A DNA stretch of 64,000 nt from Diphasiastrum complanatum (lineage: Eukaryota; Streptophyta; Lycopodiopsida; Lycopodiales; Lycopodiaceae). Under the pieces are notes generated by a model. The model did no database searches, was not told the origin of the DNA, and saw nothing but the letters and a program-made list of their open reading frames with translations. The position numbers and the translations under genes are program-made. The stretch spans positions 2,448,348-2,512,347 of the forward strand of contig CM055108.1 in NCBI GenBank assembly GCA_029204225.1, read 5' to 3'. This document shows, piece by piece, positions 10,101-47,430 of the stretch. Within the stretch, counting starts at the first letter, position 1. Each line of letters opens with the position of its first letter.

Positions 10101-12345
10101 GAGTCTGTGGCATAGATGTGACATAGATCTGTGCTAGATTTTTAACATTTTCACATGGTCAAATTTCCAAGAGATCAATGATTGTTCTAGTTTAGAAATG
10201 TTGCTATAAGAATGCTCTAGCAAAAGAGCCCACGGCCATGGATGTGCGGAAGTTCTCTCAACTTGAAGACTAAAGCTACATGTAGATCTCAATTGGGAAG
10301 AGTGACTTTCTCCTTCATTCTGGACCAATTGTTAAAAATTAATTAGTTGATGTTTTATTATTTCAATGGCAGGCATAGCCTCTACTAGATTAGATCTTGC
10401 ACTATTGTGATATTCAAGAGTTCAACTAACAACTTTGTGTTGTGTTTGAAATGGAAAGGTTGATAGTTGATGTGAGTTGATGATGATGGTTGTAGCATTC
10501 ACTTAGTCGTAGCCCTATTAAAAAAAAAATTATTGATTGAGACATCCATTGGAAATTATGCATTGGGGTGTCCTGATCTTGAGAACTAATGCCACATAAA
10601 TACCTTGATGGAGAGGAGCAAAAATATTGCTTACAATGGAGTTGTTTGCTACTTGTAGCGCATTAAATTCATGATTCTTTTTTGGCTGAAGCAAAGAAAA
10701 ATCTTGGATCTTATTTTTCACCTTAAAGTTGATTGCCCATCATGTTTTGGATGTTCAAATGATTTTCATAGTTTTTGTGTTTTCCTCTACGAGTTGTAAG
10801 TATGATTGGTGCATTCCTTAAAGTGCTTAAAAGAGCAAAAATGGATTTTGACTCTTTTCTTCTAGAGTTGCTAGATGACTTCATTTCACTATAAAATAAA
10901 AACTTGTGTCTATCATCAGCAATTAGAATTATATGACCAATAAATTGCCATCTAGGTATGCTTACTATTTACACCTAAAGTAATTGCAATGTTGTGTATT
11001 TCCTTCAACAGTTAAAAGCATTGTCAAAGAAATTTCTTTAGTAAATCCAAGAGAACAAAAAAACCTTATGTTATGTCGACTCATCTTTTTTGGTTCAATT
11101 ATAAAATATTAGTTGTTTTGCACTACTTGGTCACATGTATTGAAGGCTCGTGCTATCATAGTTTATATCATAATTCAACCTAAAAAAAAAGGTTATACGA
11201 GCACCAAAATCGAATTTTTGAAATATTATTTCTTATAGATAAGCTTGTTATTAATTTTGTTCTCTCAATCATTCCCCCTTTACCCTAAACCCTAAACCTA
11301 ATGATACTATGACACCTAATTACCTCCTTATTTTGCAGTCATTATGTCATTGCCTCTACATTAAAAAGGAATTATACATTGCATATACTGACAATCACAG
11401 ACGCGTTCAAAAACTTCCAAATTCAGTTTGCTCATGTTTCCAAACAGACCAAACAGACTAAAACTTGGTTGTCTCCTGTCAGTGTATCAAAATGTTCTCA
11501 TAAGACTAGGAAAAGAAGATCTAATCATGAGCATTCTACATGATTTAAGAGCAGAATTTTTGGACATTCAATATGGTGTGTTTCACTGTTTAGAGCACCT
11601 AGATAGACGGTTAAGTGCAATTTTCACTCTTAAAAAATCCCTGAATTTTTCTGGTCTTTATCCTGATTTTTCTGTAAATACATTCATACATTGCAATTTT
11701 AACTAGAATGGTTAAGATGTATGCATCAGAAATCTAGCATACCATAATTCAAAGGATATGTAATTCTAACCAGTTATTACCATCAAACTAGTTCCAAATG
11801 AAAAGTGGTATAAGACCCATTTGAGCAGTGCTCAGGAAACCTTTGAGTTGTTATTATCAAAAAAGCTACATTTTTAAGCTTCTTGGTTTTTTGAGGACCA
11901 TTACTAGACTATGTAAAAAACCATCAAAAAATTTATGATTTTGAGAAATAATGCTGATTTCATTTCTAAACTTTGCCAGTTTTCCCAACCACTGAATTTG
12001 AGTGAGTCGTTCCACTAAAACCAGCCAAATATGGCTCTAGTGTTTGATCGTTCATGATTATCCACCACAGTTCCGCATACTCCAAAAACATTGTGCTTAA
12101 CAACAAAAATATCCTACAGTTCAGTACCTCTTCTTGATCACACTAATCTTCAGCCACTGGATGCAGATACTTTTGTCGTTTTGTCAATGCTGAAACTTTC
12201 TATTTGACTAATTACAATTCTTTCATGGCATACATTTGAATGTTCTTTAATCATAACCGCTGCTGCTTCTATGTCATGTACATTGTATAAGATTACTAAA
12301 AGGATAAAAGAGTAACTTTAGATACTAGCAGATTCATTTGGCACT
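10101..12345. other. Intergenic region 3' of the dynein gene
   Basis: AT-rich sequence with no recognisable gene or TE. A telomere-like run, ACCCTAAACCCTAAACCTA, lies near 11281-11299. An open stretch at 11428-11706 matches nothing I know. The 3' UTR of the dynein gene should lie just below 12346, but I see no clear AATAAA on the minus strand close to the stop codon. Confidence 0.5.
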
Positions 12346-36665
<24,320 letters not shown>

Positions 36666-36830
36666 TGCCCCCTCTCTCCCACTCTCGCTCCCTCTCTGTG
36701 TGTGTGTCTCTCTCTCTCTCTGCTCTCTCGCTCTCTCTCTCTCTCTCTCCCTCGGAGTGGTAGAGGAAACAGAAATACAAGAAAATAAATTGATCTCAAA
36801 CTGCCCATTTCGTTTCATGTGAGGGGGATG
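36666..36830 (-). promoter_or_regulatory. GA-rich 5' leader/promoter of the dynein gene
   Basis: Directly upstream of the ATG (minus sense) lies a GA-repeat tract interrupted by CA/GT steps (36672-36755). Such Y/R-patch or GAGA-type tracts are common in plant 5' leaders. No convincing TATA box seen, so the exact transcription start is unknown. Confidence 0.4.
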
Positions 36831-36899
36831 GCATTTTCTGGGCTGGCCCCACAAACACACTCGCCAAGTGCAAAGGTGACCTGCCCACACCTAATAACT

Positions 36900-39261
<2,362 letters not shown>

Positions 39262-39382
39262 GTGCATGGTTTTCAACAGCTCTCTCTTTTCTTGGTCTTG
39301 GTCTTGCTCTGTACTTCACGAGATGTGCATGAAGTCTCCATCATCATTACACAAAACCCTATCTTCTTTGCTTCTTTTCTAG

Positions 39383-40624
39383 GTCTGGAAGAGAGACCAG
39401 CAATAACAAGATCAAGTGAGGTATGACAAGAGGACCAAAAAGGCTCTACACATGATAAAGATGAATGTTACCAATGAGCTTCTCAAGGAAGCTGGTAAGA
39501 GTACTTCATCAATGGATGCTTGGGATTCATTGAAGAAGCTTTATGAATCCAAGTCTACTTCTAGAGTGTTGACTCTAAGAAGGCAAATCTTTTCCTCTTT
39601 GCAAAATAACAAAGAAAGTCTAAATACTTTTGCTTTGAGAATGAAAGCATTGAATGATGAGTTAGCTTGCATTGATGAGAGCATCAAGGAAGGAGAGCTT
39701 GTTCAAGTTATTCTTAATGGATTGTTGAATGCTCATGCTAACATTGTTCAAAGTCTTGCTATTCAAAAGACTTTGCCAAGTTTGATTGATCTTCAAGAGA
39801 TTTTGATCAATGAAGAATACAATCTTCAAGCAAGAGGTGGATCTTTATCAACATCTCAAGTTGGAGAGGAGGCTATGTTCATCCAGCGCAAATTCAAGGG
39901 GAAAATCAAAAGTAAGTGGTCTAAAGGGCAAGATCAAGGGGAGGCTTCTTCAAATGGCAAAAAGAAAGATAGATTAAAGCTCAAGTGCTTCTATTGTGGC
40001 ATCAAAGAACACTTTGCAAGTGACTGCTACAATAAGAAGAGAGATCAAGGAGACAAGCAAGGTAATCTTACTCTTGATGAGGATGGTTTGGTTGTTCAAG
40101 ATACAAATGATTATGCTTTTGTGATGCCGTCATGTATGCTTGTCAATGATGGAGATCTAGATCCATGGTGGATTGTTAGTGGAGCAAGTTCACAAATGAC
40201 TTTTCACAAAGAGTACTTCACTTCTTTGTTGTCATATGGAGATGACAAGAGGGTGCCTACGACAAATGATGGTGAGTGTGCAATCAAAGGGATTGGCACG
40301 ATTCCTATTTCTCTCTCTACAAATAGGAATGTTCATTTGGAGGATGTTTTGTTCATTCCATGTATTACCAAGAGTTTTCTTAGTGTGAGTCAGTTGCTAA
40401 GTAAAGGCCTCAAAGTTGAGTTTGATGGAGATGCTTGTATGATCAAAAGGAATGATATCCTCATTGCAAAAGGTAAAAGGCAAGGGAAATTGTTCAAACT
40501 AGATGCTTGTGTTATTCCTAAACAAGTTGGATGTGTTGCAAGAGAGCAAATACCTATTCAAGAGGTTTGGCATTTTGTGAATCTTGTGCTTTGTGGAAGT
40601 CACATAGACTACCTTATACTAGAT
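39383..40624 (+). pseudogene. Copia-1 family copy 2: gag to pre-integrase
   Basis: Begins abruptly inside gag (LEERP-equivalent block) and stays open from 39416 through the sequences matching 1590-2880 of Copia-1. It has an intact zinc knuckle CFYCGIKEHFASDC and a protease site changed to WWIVSGASSQMT, with Val in place of the catalytic Asp. About 100 bases of pre-integrase are deleted after EVWH. The open frame runs 432 codons to 40714, but its last 30 codons are antisense Gypsy-Y RNase H. No LTR. The catalytic change makes it inactive. Confidence 0.87.
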
Positions 40625-43600
40625 ATTTTGAGGCATCAGTGTGAACATGAAATTCAATCGTCCAATCTGAAGCATGCAATATTTGTGCCGAAGCTAATGT
40701 TTTTTTTTTTTTAGTTTTCCAAAGGCTTTTAACGCCATAACTGTCCAAATAGGAACAATAGTCAGTTTGTATATAGGTCATGGAAGACTAGCAAAGAAGA
40801 TAATAAAAATTCGCATGACCCATAAACACAAACTCCACAAATTGTTGTTGGCGGTAGTAATTCCACAATAACTTTGATTTTGAAATAATCTATAGTAATG
40901 CCATGTCTAAATACCACATGTCCAAGAACAACTATGTGAGAAACCCATATTTGACAATTCTTTGGATTTAAGAAAATTTGGTACTTGCGACAATGTTCAA
41001 ATACTTTTTCCAATCGATCTAGGTGGTTTGTATCTGTGCAAGGTCATCGAAATAAATTTCAAGGAATTTTTGTAGATAATCTTTGAAAGCAAACTGCATT
41101 ACTCTTTGAAAGGAACTAGGTGCATTACAGAGTCCAAATGACATTACTTTATAAGCATAAGTCTCCCATTCTGTTGCAAAAGTTGTTTTGTGACGACAAA
41201 CAGTGCAATCTTGACTTGGTTGTAACCACTAAATCTATCCAAAAACTATAAGCTTCCGCTCTAGCAAGGCGGTCCAAAATGCTTTTAGTAAAAGGTAATG
41301 GAAAGTGATCCTTTCTCGTTACTTTGTTCAAGGCCTTGAGATTCACACAAATTCTTAGTTTCTCATTCTTCTTAGGAACATTGACAATTGGTGAAACCCA
41401 TTCGGTATGTTCGATCTCATAAATGAAATCGACGTCAAGCAATCTTTGTAGCTCTTTTTTTATTAATTCCGTAACATTAGGATTACAGTGGTAGAATTTT
41501 GTAACCTTTGGAATTGCATAAAGCATTAAAGGTATGGTAAGTTCAATAACTGATGTCAGAATCCCCTTGAGATCTTTATAAGTCCACGCAAAGCAATTTT
41601 GATACTTAATAGGTAATGTTCGTAGCGCTTGAAACTGTTCAGGAGTAGTGATCCAACTTGTACAATCTTTTCTGGTTCTCCTAGTTCAGCGAGATTCATA
41701 GGCTATGTCCTAGCTGGTTCATCATAAACACTTTCGATTCTAGCACTTTCTCTTTAGGTTCACGATGTGCTTTTGGTAGCATGATAACCACATCATCCAA
41801 TGTATAGCATTTGAAAGCTCTAGCATATCATGTTAGACATCATCTGATTTCTCTTTGTCAAAAGTATTAGTCTTGGATCTTCGCTTAGTCTTTCTAGTAG
41901 GAATTGATTGTAGAGGCGATGACTTTCGAGAAGATAGACTCTTCTTTGAAGGTGAAGACTTCCTAGATGGTGATATCTTGCCAGAACTTAGACTTGAAGA
42001 ATCATCGTCGACTTTTCCTTTGTCTTTATCCAGTAAAGGTGGCACATTTTTGGAATCAATCTTTTGAGGTGGATTTCTCCATTTCAGGACCGTATTATAA
42101 TGTTGCATAGCTTGTTTCTTCGTCATTGGTCATGTAGTCTTGTCTTTCTTCAATATAACTGCTTTCGGTGGTTTTATTGTTGGTTCATCATGAATATTAC
42201 ATATTCCAAATCTGGTCGGATCCATGTGATTTAGAATCTGCTCATCAGTAAGTTCTGCATTGTCATCATAAGTCAAGGTGTGACTCACATGAATGAGTTC
42301 ATCTTCAATCGGATCTAGTATGAGTTTTGTTGATATCCAAACTACATTTAGCACATTCAATGGAAAAATGATCGGTGTATCTAAAGTTTGATCCAGTAAT
42401 GAAATCTCGCTCAAGTCGGATTGATTACCTTGTTGATACATATAATTAGTTGTACAATCAATTGTTGCAAGAGCTTGATTTCAGTTGACAGTATCAGTTT
42501 GAGAGTCATAATGAATTGCCCAATTTTTTACTAGTCGGTTACAAATATGATCCGTTGTTGATGAATCATCATCCTCTTTTTGGACTATAGGTTTGATGGT
42601 CCAAGTTATAGGGTCAAATTTGACTGCACATTCACGATTTTTAAAAGTCATTTTTCTGGTATCCCAATTATGAATTACTTGTGCAACTGGTCACCATGGG
42701 CGTCCCAGTAGGACTCAGTAGACATTTGGTGCTTCAGATAAGTCCATTACTACAAAAATAATGACAAACTGTACTCTACAGGTATGTCGTTTGATTAGCC
42801 AACTTAGTGGCAAAAGCCCCAGGCTTAGTCCTTGTAAGGCCCCACTTTGCACATAGCTTTGTTGAAATCAAGTTAATTCCTGAACCTCCATCTATCACGA
42901 CTGCTTCTTTGGAAAATTGTTTATGTTGTATCAACAGAGTGATATATTTCTGCTCACTTTTCTAGGCGGCTCCGACATAGAGTACTTCATTAGATTCTTC
43001 AGATCCAGCACAAAAAAGTGGTTCTTGATGGATTTCTGGTTCAGTTTGAGTTAACTTCTGCACTAATGCTTCTTTTGCATTTGACACCAACTTCAGGAAC
43101 TCTCCCAATGTAATACTGATCTTACTAAACAAAATATTCATAAGCAGTTTTGTTTGCGGCGCTTCCAGTTTAGTCATCTTGAAGGGTTCCTCATGATGAT
43201 GTAATTGAGCATTCATATCTGTTCATGGATTATTCGGTGGTTGCACAGGCAAAGAATGGACTTCAGTTGCTACTCTAGCGGCTTCAAGCTCTTCTTTTTC
43301 TTGCAAATGTTTAATCCATTGTCTCATATCCTGGTATCTCCTCTTTTCAGCATGGAGATTTGGATAGACTCTAGATGTTTTTGGTATATCAGTAGATGGT
43401 ATAGAATCATCAGGTATTGGGGCTGCTACAGGTTCTTTCTACTTTTGTGCTTTGGTAAGCACCATCAAGGGTACACTTGGTTCAAGTTGAACTGCTAGTC
43501 TTTGCTTAATTGTTATCAAATTTATAGGAGTTGTATCCGATGGCGGCTTTGCTCTTGCTCGACACTCTTTGTGGCTAAAAGCATGGTTTGGTGGTACAAC

Positions 43601-43640
43601 ATGTACTTTCAAGGACACTACTTTTTTTTGGGTCTCATGC
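40625..43640 (-). mobile_element. Gypsy-Y copy 2: gag/protease to RNase H start
   Basis: Minus-strand relative of 7010-8400, extended upstream. In order on the minus strand: gag tail (43642-43439), LETPQTKLL-like linker and 43216-42962, protease site VIDGGSGINLI (about 42879-42892), LLGRPW (42694-42711), a charged linker with MTKKQAMQHYNTVLKWR (42126), then a serine/lysine-rich stretch, the RT palm (41526-41149) and RT connection (41013-40762). It ends at the RNase H start FHVHTDASKY near 40640. Many stops; a T12 run near 40699 replaces some sequence. No LTRs. Confidence 0.87.
41149..41526 (-). pseudogene. Gypsy-Y copy 2 reverse transcriptase palm
   Basis: Contains VTKFYHCNPNVTELIKKEL, EHTEWVSPIVNVPKKN and LKALNKVTRKDHFPLP, aligning with 7460-7800 of copy 1. 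A frameshift within the YSFLD block ends useful coding. Confidence 0.87.
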
Positions 43641-43900
43641 AACTACATTAAACTTCCAAAGTTGAGTTGACCAAATTTCTTGTGCCATAGAGAACTCTGA
43701 TCAAGAAAACTTCATCATATTTAGAAATATAAAAAATGTCTATTAGATTTGTCATAGAAACCATCTTAAATGAAGTCACATATCTATTAAGAATAGTTAT
43801 TTTATTTTCCTCTCTATATGAGAGGGCATGATTTTCAAAATCAGTATTCAAAGATTTCTTGAATATCATTCATAACAAAAATCCATTCTCTAAAAACTTG
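43641..43900 (-). pseudogene. Copia pre-integrase fragment
   Basis: On the minus strand one frame shows TILNRYVTSFKMVSMTNLI and another the pre-integrase block LWHKKFGQLNFGSL, ending exactly where Gypsy-Y copy 2 begins. Likely the surviving edge of a copia element. Confidence 0.55.
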
Positions 43901-45157
43901 GTCAATAAAAAACGAAAATTGATAATCTTTTATTGTATTTCTAAATAGCACCTATAATCCATGCTCATTTGTAATTTCTCATTACTTATTACTCCTAGAA
44001 TAATATTTGAGTAGCACTTAGTATTGTCTATTAGGAAAATCAAAACAAATCACTCAAGCCAAGCCCTAAACAATATGGTCTAATGTCAAAGAATGACATG
44101 TGAGTTTAATGCAAAAAGGAGATTTCCATAGTAATGCATGCAAGTATTTATATATACCCAAAAATATTAGACAACACTATCAAATGATGGCAGTGGCTTA
44201 ATTTTTTTCTAGAAGATTGAGATGTTTGACTTGAAAAATTGCTACAAACAGCTTAGTAAAAGGAAAAAACAAAATGTATAAATCTTATTATGAGCTTATA
44301 TTTCTATGTGCAAGAGAACTTTCACTGGTTCAAAAAATATCATCGAGCAAGCAAAATTACCTGCTACATTGTCTAAACGTATCCATTTTACTCTTTATTG
44401 CATAAATTGTATCAACTATTACTGATTGGCTAAACTCTTTTATATTATATTTTACAATAGAATGCAATTTTATGGAGGTTCAAGTTCATATCACTAAAGA
44501 GAAAAAGATTTTTTTATTTCTCGAATACATTCTCTAACCCTCCAAGAACTAGGAATTATAGCAAATTAAGTGCTGCATAAACTTCATGCATTCTTCAATC
44601 GAATTTATTGATTTCATGCTAGATTGATCAATAATCAATGGCTCTTCCAGCTAAACTTGGTCTACTATACTACATCACATTCATTGATTTTTGAAATTAC
44701 AATTTAAATCCAAAACGCTCAACCTATCAACTTAAAGTGCAGTTTAAAATTTCAAACATAAGAACTAAGAAATAGCAACTATATATGAAATTTTTATTAT
44801 CGACAATCACATAACATGGATTGCAAAAGAAAATGTGATGGATCCATCTTATCTAGAAAATAGGAGCTCGATTCAGTCAATCAAGCACATTGCCTCAATG
44901 GGGCTTTGTCTTGCCGCCTCAATGGATGCTAGTGGTATCTCCTTGGATGAAATGTATCTTCATAAGAAAAGTACACAACAATGACATACGCGTTAGTAAG
45001 ATCATTATCTTGAATCATCCCAAAAAAATTTTATGTGATTCACATTCATCGTACCTCACCAAAACACTGATTTTGTAGATTGCACTCTTTTACTCATCTG
45101 TCAAAAATCCTCTCAACACCAAGGGAAGCACTAACTACATGCACAAGAACAATCTAG
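43901..45157. other. No feature recognised
   Basis: AT-rich; short open stretches only, none with a family resemblance. Confidence 0.45.
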
Positions 45158-45640
45158 TCATTGAGATACGGTTATGTACAATGATAACATCATGAAATTA
45201 CAATACATGCTATAAAATGTAATCCACAATGTTGAGGTGAAAGCAACATCAAAAAAACATGCCATGCCAACTTGTAAAAATTTATGCCAGTTATGAGACT
45301 TTAGTCCACTTAGCTTGTTTTCCCTTGTGAAGGCACCCTTTAGGCATCCTTGCATGTGTCCTGTCGGAGTTCGAAATGAGGCTATTGCATTCTTTACAAT
45401 TGTCTATTCTCTCCTCAAGAATATCCTTGGAGCCTTTGGGAGGACAATTGAATTCCCCACCATTTGTGGCTTTTCCACTTCTGTTAAGTCATCATGTGTG
45501 TCTTTTTTGTCTTTCGACCCAGTCAAGTGCTCTCAAATTGTGCTCCCAACATTCTCGAATATGTGCATCGGGTCCAAAAGATATTTTATCAACAATTCTC
45601 CTCAACATGGAAGTTCATGAAATATTGATAACCTCTTCAT
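45158..45640 (-). pseudogene. CACTA (En/Spm) transposase fragment
   Basis: The minus strand shows LDPMHIFENVG (about 45570), then EHLTG, LPKAPRI, the block IVKNAIASFRTPTGHMQ and LKGAFTRENKLSGLKSHNWH (to about 45245). This run is characteristic of the TNP2-type plant CACTA transposase (DUF4218 region). It is spread over two or three frames with stops. No terminal repeats located. Confidence 0.75.
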
Positions 45641-45708
45641 ACCAGGAGGGAGTTGCCCTGGATCTCGATTGGATCTCCAAATTTGAAGCCAATCGCTTGC
45701 CTACCATA

Positions 45709-45936
45709 TTAACAAACAAGCACATAGGAGTTCAAGGTGTTTATTATCAGTTCAGCTTGTTTCTTTTTTTGCTTTTGGATATTTGTACGTAGGCCTTTAA
45801 TTACAATCAAAATGCCTTCACATCCAAACTTCTTAAAGATTCCGTCTACACTAAGGCCACATGTTATCATCTCATCATATGTCATTGGAAAAGTATGCCA
45901 TGTTGTCTCGCAACAGGAGAATAGTGTTAAGCTCAT
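45709..45936 (-). pseudogene. Possible coding remnant next to the CACTA fragment
   Basis: A 75-codon minus-strand open stretch including TYDEMITCGLSVDGIFKKFG. Same strand as and upstream of the CACTA fragment, so possibly part of it, but I do not recognise the motif. Confidence 0.25.
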
Positions 45937-46010
45937 ATTGTCAAGGTGATCATGATCAGTTTAGGGGTAAAAGGCTAGTGTGTACTAACGGTTTGATTTA
46001 GGAGTCTAAT

Positions 46011-46274
46011 TTGAAGACCCAAGCGATACTAGCATGGGCCTTTCTTCAAGGTAAGTTGAAGATACGTTGTCGAGACGGATTGGAAATTTTGACTGACAAC
46101 ACTTTACTGTATGCGGCTGAGTACATACATCAAACTGAAATTGCATTTTCTACACACAATGATATACACTATGCCATAGTACAGAGGCAAGGGAAGTTCA
46201 AACCTTGGTTGGCGGGAGACTGTACAGCCTTTCAGAAGGTGTATGAAGACGTGGCCCCTCACATAGATCTTTAG
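46011..46274 (+). CDS. Unrecognised open frame (87 codons)
   Basis: Encodes a W- and charge-rich peptide starting MKTQAILAWAFLQGKLKIRC and ending with TAG. After the stop the same frame continues openly for about 50 codons (YPNLWELYCCWEENF), suggesting a longer decayed coding sequence. A TATA-like GCAATATAAACAGC follows at 46430. No family recognised. It may be a TE or integrated viral remnant; this is a guess. Confidence 0.25.
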   Translation: MKTQAILAWAFLQGKLKIRCRDGLEILTDNTLLYAAEYIHQTEIAFSTHNDIHYAIVQRQGKFKPWLAGDCTAFQKVYEDVAPHIDL

Positions 46275-46806
46275 TATCCAAATCTATGGGAGCTGTATTG
46301 CTGCTGGGAGGAAAATTTTCAACAACGGTATAGGACACCGAGGCATGTATTACTAAGCGGAAAGAGAACAAGAGAACCTGTTGGTATCAAACTTACGGAC
46401 CAGTAGAGCTCTGTAATATCATTGCCTTAGCAATATAAACAGCGCGGGAGCTGTTTTAGAATCAACGCTATCCGGTGATCACTACGACATGGCTGCAAGA
46501 AGCATTCTCGACAAAAACGACTCCTCGACTGATGGCTAGTGTCATACATGTCTGTAATATGTTTGATAATCAGCAGCGACTGCTACTCCAGCCATTACGC
46601 TATGGTCCCACCTCAACTGCGGTGGGCATAGTAGGATTTTCTATTTCACCAAGCAGTTGCATCGGCATTCACAAACCAGGGCAGGGGCCAATTGGAAAGC
46701 GACTTTTCTGGTATGAACACATCTGATTACAGAGACAGTGAGACTGATACCAAACACCTGAGAGAAAGGAAACAACAAAAAAGGGCAAGACAGTCGACTC
46801 GGTGAA

Positions 46807-47164
46807 GAACATGAAACTGCCTCCATAAAAAGTTTAAGTATCGCTACATCCTCTCCCCTGGTAGCTTTGGTGTCAGATGATAGGAAGTGGCTATGCGACT
46901 TGCTGTAGGGACCCCAGTATGTGTGTGTGCATGTGACAGGTGGGGCCAGTTTTCTTTACACAGCCTAGTGTTGCAGAAAGTACATACACAAATGAGATAC
47001 CAATGAATTAGCAACTCAATTCTAGCCTTGCTGTGAGGTTAATAATTGACCTATGAATATATGTGATCATCTTGAGTAAATCTTGAATTTTCTAGATCAG
47101 TTGAACCATATGCAAAAATTGATTGCAATGAGATAGTAAGAGAAGTAACACAAAGGATAATGAC
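46807..47164 (+). repeat. 357-base inverted repeat, arm B
   Basis: Reverse-complement partner of 35801-36156. Its right end meets copia gag sequence at 47165; its left end reads GAACATGAAACTGCCTCC. Confidence 0.88.
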
Positions 47165-47430
47165 GAGCATCTCAAGGAGAATTGTGATGAGCAACAATCA
47201 TCTTCATCAACAACCAAGACCAAGAAAGACAAATTCAAGATAAAGTGCTACTTTTGTGGCAATAAAGAGCACTTTTCTTATGAGTGCTACAAGAAGAAAA
47301 GAGCACAAGAAAAGCAAGCCAACATCACAAATGAAGGAGGAATCACTCTCACTCTTCTCACCAATGTCAAATTGCTTAAAAAGTTGTCCTTGTTCAATTC
47401 ACCAAGATTGAAGCAGTTAAGCTTGAGCTA
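47165..47430 (+). pseudogene. Copia gag zinc-knuckle fragment
   Basis: An open stretch with KIKCYFCGNKEHFSYECYKK, a C-x2-C-x4-H-x4-C knuckle, in a lysine- and serine-rich context, ending at TAA near 47430. No flanking gag or protease; the fragment begins at the edge of repeat arm B. Confidence 0.75.

Noticed and set aside
11281-11299. Telomere repeats
   Set aside because: Only about two and a half CCCTAAA units; too short for a telomere or an interstitial array. Similarly at 30770-30800 and 32320.
11428-11706. Plus-strand frame of 92 codons as a gene
   Set aside because: No conserved motif, AT-rich, and at the expected chance length for this composition.
39365-39384. Pyrimidine-rich stretch ending CTAG before copia gag as a splice acceptor
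   Set aside because: It coincides with the broken edge of a retrotransposon fragment; no upstream exon or donor makes sense.
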